Shown piece by piece: positions 25,000 through 38,448 of a stretch of 64,000 nucleotides of DNA. Numbering within the stretch: position 1 is the stretch's first letter; the number at the start of each line of letters is the position of its first letter. The notes beneath the pieces were generated by a model. The model did not search any database, was not told the origin of the DNA, and saw nothing but the letters and a program-made list of their open reading frames with translations. Location of the stretch: assembly GCA_016859345.1 (NCBI GenBank), contig CM029114.1:8305501-8369500 (forward strand), given 5' to 3'. The stretch comes from Istiophorus platypterus (taxonomy: Eukaryota; Chordata; Actinopteri; Istiophoriformes; Istiophoridae). Position numbers and translations under genes: made by a program.

Positions 25000-25180
25000 T
25001 CCCTCTCTGAGACTGCAGCAGAGGTGCGGGATGAAAACAGTTTGAAAGGAGGCCTCTCCCAGCAGAAGTCCTGTTGGCATGGAAACGGCTGTCCTTGTGA
25101 ATGGAGGCTACTCTTCCAGGCCCGGTCAGGGGTCTGCCACTGTCTCATGGTCCAAGAGGACATTGTTAGAAATCTCACAA
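25000..25180. promoter_or_regulatory. candidate regulatory element with X-box-like palindrome
   Basis: A higher-GC patch inside the AT-rich intron contains GTTGGCATGGAAAC at 25073-25086, one base from the RFX X-box consensus GTTNCCATGGNAAC. There is no coding or splice signal that explains the patch. Function is inference. Confidence 0.3.
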
Positions 25181-25799
25181 GCAAACCTTTTAGACTGTTC
25201 ACTAAACCTGGGTTTATATATACTTTCTGGCAATGTGCTTTGTGGGTTTCTTCAAGTCCTTGTCTGATGATACTTGTAATAAGACTGTGTGATTGTGTTA
25301 CTGCAGAACTTAAATTTTGCTTCCAAATTTTGCGATTGCTAGAGTGCTCCTATTCATCGGCCCCTTCACACTTAATAAAGGAGCAATGTGGACCTATGGT
25401 TTAGAGGAACACAGCATTTCTCTGAACTGTTTGCATGGCATGGGTGATGGATGATATAAAAAATCTCAACTTTTCACAATTGTACTGTACACAGAATCAA
25501 ACGTACATATTTAGCCTGCCTGTCAGAATCATTCCAGCAATCCTTTCCTCTGACTTGTTTATTTTTCCTGGGTGAGAGCCTATTGCCTGTGTTGGTACCG
25601 ACCAGATTCTGTGTGAAATAAATTGATTCAGCTCCTTGATCAGGAACTTTTTAGCTCCTTACGATTGATGTTTTGCCTTTTTGTTGATTAGTCAACCAAT
25701 CTGGGGTTTTCCAGCAAAATTAATTTTTTGAACCATTGCTGAAAAAGTCAGTCACATCATCAGTCAGTCACTTCTCCTAATCAAAGGTGTTTAGAAAAA

Positions 25800-26800
25800 T
25801 ATAAATCTGTCCTTGATAAAAATTAGATTTAATGAGCTTCTGCTGTATAAGTGCAATGATTTATGCATGGATTCTCACAGGTTGGCAGATTTCTCTATGG
25901 GTAGCAACCTATTGGTTGAAGAGGCCAGAAATGATGACCAGCTCACAATTACATTTGCATTATCTGTAGGATCAAATAAAAGGGGAAAAGAAAAATATAT
26001 TAAATACACTGTTTGCCATCATTCTAAAGAAACAAAAGCACTGGGCTTCTACAGTCATGATCCACTGATTATCCAAATACCGTTGTCAGCTTAAAAATAA
26101 GTATTTAATGACTACAAATCAGTAATTAGCTGGCATTTCGTCAGCCCAAAAGTGTCAGGAAGGATAAACCCCCCTAATGATGGAGGTAATCTATTGCCAT
26201 AAACACTTGGTGCACGGGAGAGTGCGTTGCTGATTTTTCTGTTTAATAAGAGAGATTATGTATCTAAATTAGTCCATGAATAGATGCCTTGAAGGGAAAC
26301 CAGCAAGTCTATGTACTCTGTGGACACAAACAGAGAACTACTAACCCTATTATCAATTTCCATATTAAAAGATAAATAGATAATTTAAGCCAAGGTAATT
26401 TTTCGCATTCTGTCTTTTTACCAGCCATGCAGGTGTCTGTAGTTGGCACACTCATCTGTCTGTTTAAATTGGTTCCTAATTTATTTTGAAACCTGTAAAT
26501 GAGTTTAATAGTGTGATTGACTGCAATGCTCCAAAATGATAGGTTTCATCCATAATCATGCACCTTATGGTAGGAACTTACTAGCTAATAATATAAAGTT
26601 TCCACAGACCCAACCCACCTAACCATTTTGTCAGTTAAGTCTAAAACTGTAATTAGCCTGTTTAAGGATCCAGTATGTTGTATTAACTGAAATGTTTTGT
26701 TACTTTTCTATGGTACTGTATTACAGCACAGGCTTGAAATGATTAATCTTCAAGTTATTTAGATCACAGTTCCCTGACCCACATTCTTGTCCTTCTAGAT
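25800..26800. other. candidate conserved non-coding block
   Basis: A repeat-free stretch, rich in homeodomain-like cores such as taatta and attaat, without low-complexity sequence. It has the texture of vertebrate conserved non-coding elements. I cannot measure conservation from one sequence. Confidence 0.25.
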
Positions 26801-29689
26801 GAATTATTTACGGTTTATCAAAATTATAGGAGGTAGAGTTTCTGTCTAGTGACACCACTCTAGTACTGGTCTCACTGTAACTGTTTAAACTCTGTAAATC
26901 CTGTAAATGCATCATGTGTGATTTGATCACAAGTTGACATCTTTCAAGTGGCTACAATCTGTATTTTTGTTTATCTATTTAATGACAAGGGGAAAACAAT
27001 GATGACCAATGCAAAAGGCATCCCTCATTGTCTTGAACCCAAGGAGAATTATCTCCTGAATCTGCAGCTCTCTTTTGATTTTACTGTAGCAAGTGTCAGC
27101 TCAGTGTTTAGCCTCCTCAGGAGTTGGAGACAAATGCCACCAAAAGAAAATCAATATTGGACTGACATTTTACAGATGGAAATAAACACAACTTCAAATT
27201 AACCATAATTTCGCTTCATTACCTTTGGATATGTGCAGTTTTTGCTGAGAAATTTACCGGTAACAACTAATAAGGTGATGATGAGTCGATGTATTAACAA
27301 CAGGCTTCCACTGCCCCCAAGGGGCCACAAATTCTTAAAAGTTTGAGTAGAGTTGTGAGTTATGGCTGTTCAGGGTTTTGTTATCGATTAATCTGCCATC
27401 TATTTTCTCCATTAATCAGTAATTAATTTGGAAATTTGTTATTTTTATTTTGTATTGATTTAACAAGTTGATTCATTGTTTGCTTGCGGTATGAGTACAA
27501 ACGCACCTTAATTGCATTTAGGTTGGATTTGGACCTGATTTCTCATTCCCAGGATGCAGACCATTTTGATACCAGATATCTACATGAATTTAAAGTTATT
27601 TATTTTATGTTCCATAATCGATATATTATATTTTGCCCTGTAGATCTTTAAATTTAGTGATAAGTTGGAAAAATAGATAATTTTAGAGTGATTAAAGAAT
27701 TGGAGGCGCTATGGGAATGCATTGCATTGTCATGATAGGATATCAGACTTGACCTGGGTGGTTTTCAGCCGGGGAAGCGGGCAGCTGGCAGCTCAATTCA
27801 AGCGCCTTTAAGTCTATTAGAGAGGATAATCTGTGAGGGAGAGTTAGAGTGAACAGAGGGAACAGGCACAACAGTCGGTCAGTTCACTTTCCTCACTTTT
27901 GTCATCTGAATGTGTCCCTCGTACAACTGCTCCCCATGCAGCTGATTGTTTCCAACACATGGCTGCTATATGCTCTCTGCATTACTCTTGAAAAGGAAAA
28001 TTGGCTTCCATAAACAAGATGTAAAAATTGAGGGGAAAAACAATGATGCATGTGCTTTTTGGCCCCAAAGTTTTAACTCTGCTTCAGACAAAACTGTAGG
28101 AGATGGTCTCTGTGGTATATTTTTCTGACATGAAAAGATGAAAGTTAACAGGCACGTTTTGTTTAATTCTGTGCCGCTGTTTTATCTTTGGTACCCCACA
28201 GTATTTTTCTCACCTTTTTGTTGCTTTCTCCACATTCTCTATAGCCTCCCACCTTCCACCTTTCACTGCCCCTGGCTCAGTCGGTGGCTCAGCAGCAATT
28301 CAAAGGGGAAGGTCTGTGGCACTGCAGATAACACGCTGCACCCCCAAGCGCTGGCAAGCTTTTCCAGAGCCCCTACGCAGTCCCTCGACTGACAGGTTTG
28401 GCCCCTTCTTTGTTTTGTAGGAAACAATTTCTTTGCTGATGTTTCTAATGCTGTAGTGTATTTTTTCAGGACCCCTCTGGCTCCAATATCCATTGTTCTG
28501 TAGAGCTGCAGGCTTAAATTCACATTTGAGCTGCATCATGGCCCTGCTGCTTTTGAATGCAGTTGTAGAACTTGAAAAGATGAACCGACTGAGTAAGTTG
28601 TTGGTATTTTTTACATAGAATTGTGTCCTATTGCAAAGGAAGAGTACAAAATAATTTCTGTGGAAATTGAATAGATGAATACAAACATATATTGATCAGT
28701 TGGCTGCATAGACTTAAAAAAATATATGTCTTTTTTACATGGCTTTGAACACTTTGTTGTTGTATTTATCAAGATTTTTCGGGACTGATATCATCCTAAA
28801 TCCTCTCTAATGAATTTTTGTGCTTACCCTTTTTGTTTACTTTTGGGTCACAGATTATGCCAAAAACCTCATTAGAATCAACTGATCTGATATGAATCAG
28901 ACAATGGTTCTCTCTCTAAAACTGACATAATACCTCAGCATCAGAGATGCTGCTTAAGCCACCACTTTAATTACAAGTATTAATAGAAAATATTTATTTT
29001 ACGGGTCCTGTATCTTCCACCTGATCTCCAGGAAAATTTCCTCGCAGTTTTCCTAAAAAGAAATAGTTGTTATTTAGCTGTACATTACTAGGATCTTTCT
29101 AAGAAATGCCTACATAATTGGTACTAATTTCATGGGAAACAGAGAAAGTGTTAGATGCTAGAGTTATGTAGTACCATAAGTACCGGCTCCTTTATAGTTG
29201 AGTTTTTAAGGAAAATTTTGGAATTTATGGTGTAGCACATTATAGATCCACTTCGTAATCAGGTAATACTATTTCAATTGATGTTCATGCTGCATATTGG
29301 TTGAATCCTATGCTTACCTGTATTTGTCGGCTACAATGGAAATCCCAGAGTTTTGTTTTTAAACAAATGATGATCAACAAACAAAACCCACTCCAAATCT
29401 TTATAAAGACTCACAGGCTCAGCAGTACTTAATATTTCTACATGATTTCACAACAAACCAATAAAATAAAATGACTCATTGTTGCACACCTTTGATCAGT
29501 TTAAGATTTTTCGTTTGGAGTTTCCAGTCCAGCAAGAAACTGCAGGTAAGCATGTAATTCAGTGTTCAAGGAGTTGACAGATTATTGGTGTAGCTGATTT
29601 ATAGGATCTGATATTCAGGTTTTTAGATAATTGGAATTATTGTTTTTTATTTTATTTTTTATCTCCCATTGCTAATAAAATTGATTCAT

Positions 29690-31140
29690 TTAAAAATTCG
29701 CTCTAATGGAGCCTCTTTTCTCTGTGAAATCTCCACTCGAGCAATGTCTAATTGGTCATGTGTCAAGGAATAATAACCTATCAATACTTAAGGATACAGG
29801 CACAGCTGGGCACATAGAAATGTGTTTGCAGACTGGAGCAGCTCCGGTTAAGGAGCGGAGATGTGTGTTGAATGTATGTCAGAGTCTTAAGACAGCAGAT
29901 GTTGCTTACATTGCAATAAAAATCACAATCCTCTATGCTGAAGTTGCAAAAACACCACAATCTTGGGAACAAGTTAATTCGTTGATCCAAGACACACTGA
30001 GCAAGAGAAAGTCGGGGAGTGAGATGGGAGGACATTGCTAACTGCTAAACTAAAGCAATTACAGCATAATAGTGTGTAAGCAACAGTAGGATTAGTGGGA
30101 AAGTCACTAAAAGATGGAGAGAACAATGATTTCTTGAGCAGGGCTATTGCAGGTTTAAATGTACAATGTGTAATTAGCTGCTCTAATGAAGAAAATAGTA
30201 AAATTAGCTGGGTTGGGATAGAACAGAAAAAATTCTGCCAGTAACAAAGGAACACTTGCAACAGGAAATTCAATGCAGTAATAGACACTTCTGTTACATG
30301 AAAGAAATTTTATTTGAGCAAAAGTATAACAACTTACGTAAAAATGGACAAAGTAAGTAATTTTTAAGGTATTGACTAAACATTACTGAATTATATTTTC
30401 AAAAGAGGAAAGGAATAATTTTATATAGTGGTAATAATATCTGATAAAACTATTAAAGAGAATTTTTAGGCTTCCAGCTGTTAACACTGTTGTTGTTTTT
30501 CCAAGGTGCAAACTGCACTGGAAGCAACCAATAAATTCTAGTCAGGCACTTTGCAACATGTGCATACAACTTATAATTACAATATAAATTCAGTTGGCAA
30601 TTTATTAGGTAAAATTCATATTCAAATACAACTGGTGGATTTGATCATCCCTTAAAATAATCATCTAATATGTTTAACCCCTTCAAATGGAATAAACAAG
30701 CATTGGATTGCTGATCTGTGTTAAAGAAATTAATTCATTTACTAGTCAAAGTCATGGCATCTATTGGCTCATTGGTGTTTCCATGGTAACATCATGTTTG
30801 TGCTCTGGTTCCTCATGATTTCTTCTGGGATGAAACATCTCTTACTCTGCTGTCAAAGAACCTCTCTTTCCTGAGGACAGTCAGTAATAATTTGACAGAC
30901 ATGAAAAATTGTAATAGGATTTATAGACTCTACTATTTATCTTGCTAAATGTGATATTAAATGTGGATTACTTATTATTAAGACTCATTATCTACAGCTA
31001 TTAGGCATCAATTTACAGTTAAATCTTTAAATAAACTGCCTTCCACTGAATTAGTATTAGCTGCATTTGAAGTAATTATAACTCTGCTACAGTTAGAGGT
31101 TCTGTGAAATTTTCCATAAGGTCACGCATAAATTGTTGTA
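29690..31140. other. candidate conserved non-coding block with X-box
   Basis: A long repeat-free interval. It includes aattagctgctctaatgaag and aaattagctgggttggg near 30170-30220, and the perfect X-box palindrome at 30777-30790. Open frames on both strands over 29700-30290 are mutually incompatible and resemble no protein. Regulatory function is inferred from texture only. Confidence 0.3.
30777..30790. promoter_or_regulatory. RFX X-box motif
   Basis: GTTTCCATGGTAAC fits the palindromic RFX-family consensus GTTNCCATGGNAAC at every position. RFX proteins bind such sites in enhancers and promoters of ciliary and neuronal genes. Whether this one is bound is not known. Confidence 0.5.
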
Positions 31141-33709
31141 GAGAGTGCCAGCTTTTCACTTGGATCATTTTTCTCTTCCTTAAATGTGGTGGAGCACTTG
31201 GTTAACATCATATCTGAAGTCAGAATGTTGACAGGGTGCAAATTAGGCCTCAGACAAAGTATCAAATCAAATTTTAAATCAAAATACACGTGCTTACTGT
31301 GTTTTATGTAGTACAATATTGAAAAAACACATTTATGGGCATATCGGCTGTGTGAGTGTGTGTTACCTTTTCTGTATATTAGAGATTTTAAGTTCAGTTT
31401 GCTGTAAGCACCTCTTAGTCTGACTGGTTCACTGTGTAACACTAGACTTTAATGTCTTTTTGCTTTTTTGCAACATCATTGCAAAGACAGCAGCACAATT
31501 AATCATATCATGAGCCACATAGCCATGCAAACATAGTGAAAATCTCAATTGAATTTTTAGAAAACTGGCAAAAGAAGATGTAAATTAATGTGCATCTCCA
31601 TCCGCTGCCATCATGGGAAGATTAAGAGTTGTTTTAGGAAGATAAACAGTAGTTGGCACTAATTCATCTTTTTCTTTTTTTATCGCTTCCGTAGAGCAGT
31701 GAATGTTCATATATTATATCTTTATTAATTTACCATGTCTATTTCCATTGCACTTTTTTGCATCTGGCTTCAGTGATAAAATGACTTTTTCACCCCAGCC
31801 AAGTGTAAAAAAGTATTTGGTGATATAGCAAGGGTTTTTTTCTTAAGTTTCCATTCAGTTTTTGCGTCTATCATGTTGTGAATGTTTGGAGTAAAACAGT
31901 ACGGAGAGGAAAATGGGCTTTAAGATTTAATAATCTCAACTGAGCATACCTTTCAATTTTAAAAGGATTGGAACAATGTCTGCAAAAGCATGAATTGATT
32001 TTCTTTGTCGTAATGACATTAATCCGCTCTGAATCCACTGTGTGTGCCAAACATGTACTGTCATTAATTCTGCCTCCTCTCATTAGTTTCCGTTTTGTTT
32101 TGCACTGCCTGCTCTGCATGACTGAAATGTGAGCTAGTTTGCTGAAGGGAATCATTCTTTCAACTGCTGAGGCTCACAGCTGCATATTGTGTCAGGATTG
32201 TGATGTTCAGGTCTCAGTTGCTTGGTGTAGAAAAGGTCCTGGACTTGGAGGAAGAAGCTGTTGAGAAGGTGGAGTCAGAGAGGAAATGAGGCTACATTCC
32301 AGCACTGATTTATGAAGTGTCTTTCACACTCTGTACTGCTTGCTAGTGTGCAGCTGCTCCAGACAGTTTGCTGACTTTAGCAGAGCGAGACCCATCTTAG
32401 CGTAGATATTGAAAGGAAGTCATTAGCTTACCGCACAGTATCAAAAATCGCCCTTATGGCAACTAAGTGAATTGCTTTTCACCAATAGATCATCCTTGCA
32501 TAGTTTTATGTTTTGACTGTGGTTTTCATTAATCAAAGAAATATCTTGAGCAATGTTCTCATGTAGATCACAGAGCTTGGAACTAAAACTAAATGCTGAC
32601 AATGTACAGAATGAGTCATGTCTTAAGACTGGGTCCAATGTGGCGAGACGAGGCCTGTTTTATTATTAATCTGTGAGTGACTCCAGCACTGCTATGTGAG
32701 AACATGTCAACCAGACTGGGCTCGAAGTTCACACCTGCAACAGCCCACAGGGTTGTCTGACTAAGTTGGGATAACTGCATATAACCTACAGTTTGGAATT
32801 TGTGTGGTGTATCAAGATTACAGTGGAAACTATTAATCCCTTATGTGACCCATTTGGATTTCCAATTACAGGCTGAGGCAAGGATTCCCTAAGTGCGTTT
32901 CATTGTACACCCTCCAAAATATTTCATATTGAAGTCAAAACAGTTTAGGCTAAACTATCTAAAGACCCTTATTTCATTCAAGTGCTTTTGGGAAAAGTCC
33001 CAAGCTGTATCCTCTCTTTTCCACATTTATCACGTTTTAGACGAACGTTACATAAGATTTGGCCAAAATTTCCAAAACAAAGGGTGACCTATTCTAAAGA
33101 GGGCCCTAATACCATCAGGCTATCAGGATTGCTATTATGCTTGTGTTAAGTATTTCACAATATTTTGTTATAGTTCCAAGTTTTGTTTGTTATGTAACTT
33201 TTGCTTTTCTTTCCTTATTTCTTATATAATCCTAGCAGTATATGCACTTAAGGGAATGGAGGAAAGGGTGTCGATTAGGTTTAATACTCATGTTTATCTA
33301 AATTTGAATAATGAAATCAAACAAATGTAAGTTAGGCACATCACTGCTTTCTCCTTTGAATTAATACACATGTAAGTTCATATACAAGTTAGGAAAGTCA
33401 CACAAACTTACACGGTCATCCACTTTGGTTTTCCTCCTCCAAAGAGGACAATTTCTAAATCAGGACAATGATTTTGATTACTGAAGATGTGCTTCTCCCT
33501 CATATTTCCACCAGAGTTACTCAAACTGAACAGAGGCCAGGAAACACGGTAGTTGCATTCCTCCATGTGGACTCATTTTATTTGGCACATCCAGACACAG
33601 CTGACCCAGACTGAAGTTGCAGGCATCCATAACCTCTGTGTTTGCTTCACTCAGAGGCCTCTGGGAAATGTTCTTAACTTTTCCTAGAAAACTGTGCCCC
33701 CCCCCCGAT

Positions 33710-33930
33710 ATAGAGCTTAAAAGGTGCCTTATATTGTTTTTGAATACAGAAGTTGGTTAACATGCAGATTGTAGAGTGGGCAAAACAAAAGTGGAAGACC
33801 TTTGTGTTATATCATCATTTGTCATAATTTTATAGTATGTAGCACTCTACTCTAAAATTAAAGTGACTCATGTCATTCAAATTTGATGCCAATTCTCCCA
33901 TTCATCTTGGAAGCACATTTTTTTAGACAT
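33710..33930. other. intron sequence, nothing recognised
   Basis: Plain intronic sequence between a short C-run (about 33698-33706) and a SINE remnant. Confidence 0.4.
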
Positions 33931-34101
33931 GTCTTTTGGCATTGTGCCTTCATTAGATAGCAACAGAACAGATACAGATAGGAAACATGAGGAGAAAAAG
34001 GGAATGGTACGATGCGCACCTAAAGTTTCATCCCAGAATCAAACTGGAGATTATATGGCCACAAGGCATTTGTCCCTAAACCACTAGTCCTCCAAGGTGC
34101 C
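33930..34101 (-). repeat. tRNA-derived SINE remnant
   Basis: Read on the minus strand, the right end gives a tRNA-like head. It has an A-box-like tagtggtttaggga and a B-box-like agtttgattctgg about 50 nt later. The + strand left part (ggcattgtgccttcattagatag ... aacagatacagataggaaa) matches the body of the widespread fish SINE with 'gacaggaaa' and 'gatgacatgc' segments. It is too diverged to be an active tRNA. Confidence 0.5.
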
Positions 34102-36992
34102 TTTGAAGTGGAATTTGCACTTTTTTTTGATAAACATAGAAAGCTTGGTTTTTTGTTTTTATGCTGCCCTGTTTTCTTTTTTCCCCGTTTTTTCGTATAC
34201 CCACGAGCTAGGTCTTGGCGATTATATCAAATTAATTAAATTACCTTGTCTCTCTTGGGTTTTTTTTGTTTTTTGTTTATTTTTGTTTTTTGTTGTTGAA
34301 TGATGTGAAAAATGCCTGAATTGTAAAATTGAGATTAGTGCTTCCTTTACTGTCACTCAAACATCAGTGCCCACGGTTCTGTGTAGTCACAACATTAACG
34401 TAGGCTGTTACCATTTCCTTGGATGCACCTGCACATATGAGCTGTGCCGGTCAACAACAAGTTTGAGTAATGGCAGCCACAGCCGCTGAAGACAAAGAAA
34501 TAATGCCACACGTAGGTAGTCATGTTGCCTCAGTGATATGGAAATGGTTATGTTTTGAAAGGTTCAAGGTGAAACAGACCACTGAGCTGTATAAAGTTTG
34601 TAAACTCTACAGTATTTCCCCTAAATATGCTGTACTTAGGCAGCCCGAAAACCACCCAGGTAGATAAATTTACTCTGTGTCAACTTACGTAAATCCTAAA
34701 ATGGAACGCCTTATTTCACTCTTTTCAAACTGATTCTTGGCCACCCACCTGTCTGAGTTCCATTTGCTACTGTAACCAGGTGGGGGCCAGAGGATTCTCT
34801 CTTTGCAGCCAGTCTAGCTAGTGTCTACTGATGTGAGGCATTTAGGGGACATCTGTAAATTGTTGCCACAGAAAATAATCTGGGCTACAGTCTTCCCCTC
34901 TAAACTGCATGAGTGTCTGCATGCACGTTGCTCACATGCTGCGCCAACCTCCTCCATGAGTAATTTTCTCAACCTGTGGGTTGTGCTGCTCTATAAGAAT
35001 TAAACCTGAAACAAAAGCATGCAGTGGAATGGGAGCAATTTGTGTCTCTTTGAGATTCTGATGCTAGCTCTCGTCCCAATTGCAAAACCACAGCTAAAAA
35101 GTGCCAAACTTCGGCTGCTCGATTTTCCAGTGTCACCACATATGAAGAGAGAGGTTATTGTTGCTGTTTGTTTTTTTTTTATTGAATTCATAAAGTATAT
35201 ATAGTTTATTATTAGTTGAAATAAAAAGAGCTCTTTTTGAATCATGTTTTTGAATTTGTCTTTAGTTCATGTAAACAAAAAGAGATTAAAATTGAGAATT
35301 GTACATAACACTGACAAATCAAGATTTCCCTTTTTGGCCCAGCCCTACCTCGAGCTACCAACGCTTTTTTGTTCTTTAGCTCTGCTTTTCATTCTCTGTG
35401 TGCTGTATACGAATTGTTGTTGTAATGATTAGTTGATACTCTCTTCCCTTGCTCTGCTCTGCCAAATGACCACAATGGAAAATGCAATACATTTAAATCA
35501 TGTCAGTTGGAGAGTTATGCCATATTTCATAACACTAGACATGGAACATGAAACGGATTGTGAAAATACTTACTATTGTCTCCATGTTCTGGACTTTCTG
35601 TCCTTATTTGAAAGAGTCTGCACTCATTTTGAAAAGCCCAGTGCCCTAAATGTAGTTTTGTCTTAAAAGTATTCGTTGTCATTGGAAGTATCTAACCTCT
35701 CACCACATCTGGAAGCCTCCACCAGTAGCTTTATGCAACATTATTAAACAAATACTGAAATACCTCTTTGCAATTTCAACTCTCCGCTTCATTGCAAATA
35801 AATTCTATATACTATGTATCTCAGAATGTTGAATTCTAACATTTTCTGTCTTCAAACCATCTTTCTGTCTCATGGTTATCAAATGTCAAACAGCTGGATA
35901 GCCTGTCTGGGCATTCGTTCATTTCCTAGAACTTGATGTCCATATCCAGTTCTGTTTACATCAACTTAGAAATCCTATTCTCTCTACACAAGCCAGCTCC
36001 TCTGCACTGCTGGGGAATCTAGTGGGCCTAATTATGTTTGTAGGCAGCTGCTCAAAACCAACAGCTCCGTTTTTCATATTAAAACACCTTTGTCTATGTT
36101 ATACTAAACAAATTATACCCTAGGGTACAGATATAATCTAACCACTTTTGGATGATTTGCGCAGTGTCAATTTAAGTTTAAAAATTTCAACAGCTTAAAT
36201 GCATGGATTGGGTTAGATGGATCACAGGGACTCTGCCTGTAGCTCCACTGGTATGAGTAACTCATTAATGTTCAGAGACCGATCTTAGCCAGTGGTAAAA
36301 GTTTTTTTTTTAATTTAAAAGCCAAACAGTTCAGTTAAAATAAATAATAGTAATGATAAATAACACAACTGAATAGTACTGTGCTACCTCCGGAATGTTG
36401 AATGTATAACAGCCTTAAATCGCCAACAGATGACAACTAATTTGAGTGGACTTTTTGGAAAAAGTGGAAAAACATCTTGTTACCAACGTTTGTGGGCAAT
36501 ACAGAGCTCTGATGTCCTCCATACAGTAGAGCGCCACAGAGGTTGGTAGAGGCCACATTTCCACAAATGCATTTATGTCTAAAATGGTTTTATCTTCGTT
36601 TGAATAAATATGCACAAAAGCCACTCATAATGGTTTACATTTCCTTACAAAAAGGTGAAAAATTAAAATTTAAGTAAGACCCTAAAGTTTCAAATATACA
36701 GTATCATGTTAATGCTGTTAGCTATGCACTGGGTTCTCACCAGCTGCCCCCTTTTCTCTTCCCATCAGACAAGACAGGAAGAAGTGACGCATCTATGGTA
36801 GTGACTCACTGTTACATGCTGATGCAGGTGTTATACATTGTGCCATGTTGTTGAATAGTTCTGTTGTAGTTTCTTTGGCAAACCTGTTGAAGAATTGGAG
36901 TGATCCGTCGTGGTTTTTGGGGATAAACTGTGAAATCCCAGTGTTCTTATCTCACTATTCTGGCCCTCCTGCTTTCTCCTCTTGTGTTCCAG

Positions 36993-37148
36993 ACGGCCCC
37001 ATGGCTCGTTAACTCTTTGATGACCTCGGAGATCACTGTACTGACAGCTCTCTCTCGCTCTTTCACCAGAGAAAGATTCAACCATCAGGCTAGGACCTGG
37101 AGTGGAGAAGACCACTTTTGGCCTGGACAAAGGCAGACAGAGAGAACT
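36993..37148 (+). other. fbxw7: fbxw7 leader exon, open in frame with the alpha ATG
   Basis: A 156-nt exon with an excellent acceptor (CT-rich tract, cttgtgttccag) and donor (gtaagt at 37149). Its length is exactly 52 codons. In the phase that joins the alpha start exon at 57467 it has no stop codon and reads TAPWLVNSLMTSEITVL at its start and GEDHFWPGQRQTERT at its end. Conventionally this would be 5' UTR of FBXW7 alpha. An in-frame ATG at 37020 would add 43 residues here plus 23 from the next exon, giving a 66-residue extension of FBXW7. Its initiation context is weak (tttgATGa). Joining to exon 1 at 15083 and to 57467 is inferred from splice signals. I cannot verify that the exon is conserved or translated. 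Confidence 0.6.
37001..37012 (+). CDS. minimal upstream ORF (Met-Ala-Arg-stop)
   Basis: ATG GCT CGT TAA lies in the leader exon, in a moderate context (ccccATGg, G at +4 but no purine at -3). It is not in frame with the alpha start. Its stop is only 7 nt before the in-frame ATG at 37020, which is too close for efficient reinitiation by usual rules. If the leader exon is in the mature mRNA, this uORF could dampen translation of FBXW7. Confidence 0.4.
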   Translation: MAR

Positions 37149-38434
37149 GTAAGTAAACACTGCAGTTGTAGGACTTTCTCAGGGATCAGGATGTTTTTGT
37201 GTGCGCGCACATGCATGCGTGTGTGTCGTCTGTGCCCTGTGGAATGCTTATCACATTAGTTTACAAGGCTGGTGAGACTTGTGGTCTTTGGGATTGAGTG
37301 AGAGTACATTTGCATTGTTTATAGATGACAGAGAAGCGGTCTAAATTGCTTCTTGGCTGATTTTGGGGAATCTTTGTTTGCATGCTGAGATCAAAATATA
37401 CAGCAGATGGCTGCAGATATATACCAGACGTTTATTAGGCTCTTTTTTTCAATTCTCCTTCACTTGCAATCATGTATATTGTCAAGGCCATGTGTTATCT
37501 CCTCTGCTTGTGAACAGCATTTTGTTGACGAACTGTTAGAAGAAGAAACTGTCAGAAGATAAAACCTTGACAACAAAGCAAACTAGGATACTGTTTGAAA
37601 GACAGTTCTAATATGGTTGCTCCCTCCATTTAAATGGCAAAGAGGAATAACCTGGCTAACTCCCAGGTAGGGCAGTATCTTAGAGTACAGGCTCACAAAT
37701 GCTGTTGTGCACATTGGCAGACATTATAGAAGAGCTCAGGTTTATGTCTTCTTAGTGTTGGTCATAAGGTGTTGTCAACAGCTGATAGGATATAAGCTTG
37801 AACCCAGCCATTTCCTTCCCATGTAAGGGTTTATCAAGTGAAATCATTCTCACTCAACCAGGGCATCAGTCACTATAAATAAATTCTTAACCTATAGGAA
37901 ACACATATGATTGACTTTATCAGTTTTTGAACTAAAGCATTAACAAAGTCCTTTACAGGAAGAGGTCAGAACAACATTGAAAAAGTAAACTATATGAAAG
38001 GGTGAAAAAAGGAAGCGTATTTAAGATGAGGAGAGTAAAAGAAGAGTGTTCAGTAAAGAGTGAGACAGCCCAAACTTACAAATGGTTCATGGAGTTTTTT
38101 ACAGGGTTCTAAATATCTTATGAAGGGTGTTGTATAGTCTCGTTTTTTTGTGTCTTAGAAACATTAGCGGACCAGAGGTGTGTGCTGAACCATTTTCTTT
38201 GGTTCCTTGTATTTTTGTGAAGATGACTCATTTTCTCTCATGAATCTGAAATAGTAAAAGTTTTTATATTTTTAATTAATCTACAATACACAATAAAATT
38301 ACATCGTAGATAAAAGGCACTTTCAGGCACCTGTTTTCTGTTCTTTTTTTAATCTATGGACCCACTAACAGCAGTTTTTATATAGTAGCGCATAGGGCTC
38401 ATCCAAAATGTCTTGAAGTTTCAGTGCCTCTGCT

Positions 38435-38448
38435 GTTGCCATGGTAAT
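38435..38448. promoter_or_regulatory. RFX X-box-like motif
   Basis: GTTGCCATGGTAAT fits the RFX palindrome consensus except for the last base. It lies in intron 2 of fbxw7. Confidence 0.4.

Larger units (their letters stand above)
15084..36992 (+). other. fbxw7: fbxw7 first intron (about 21.9 kb)
   Basis: Large GT-AG intron: gtaaac at 15084 and cttgtgttccag ending at 36992 behind a strong pyrimidine tract. I find no other gene on either strand; open frames of 60-110 codons here are unrelated to recognisable proteins. The content is dispersed repeats, microsatellites and several stretches that look like conserved non-coding sequence, listed separately. Between listed items (for example 15351-17240, 17280-20350, 20550-24390, 32900-33930, 34100-36990) I see nothing classifiable. 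Confidence 0.6.
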
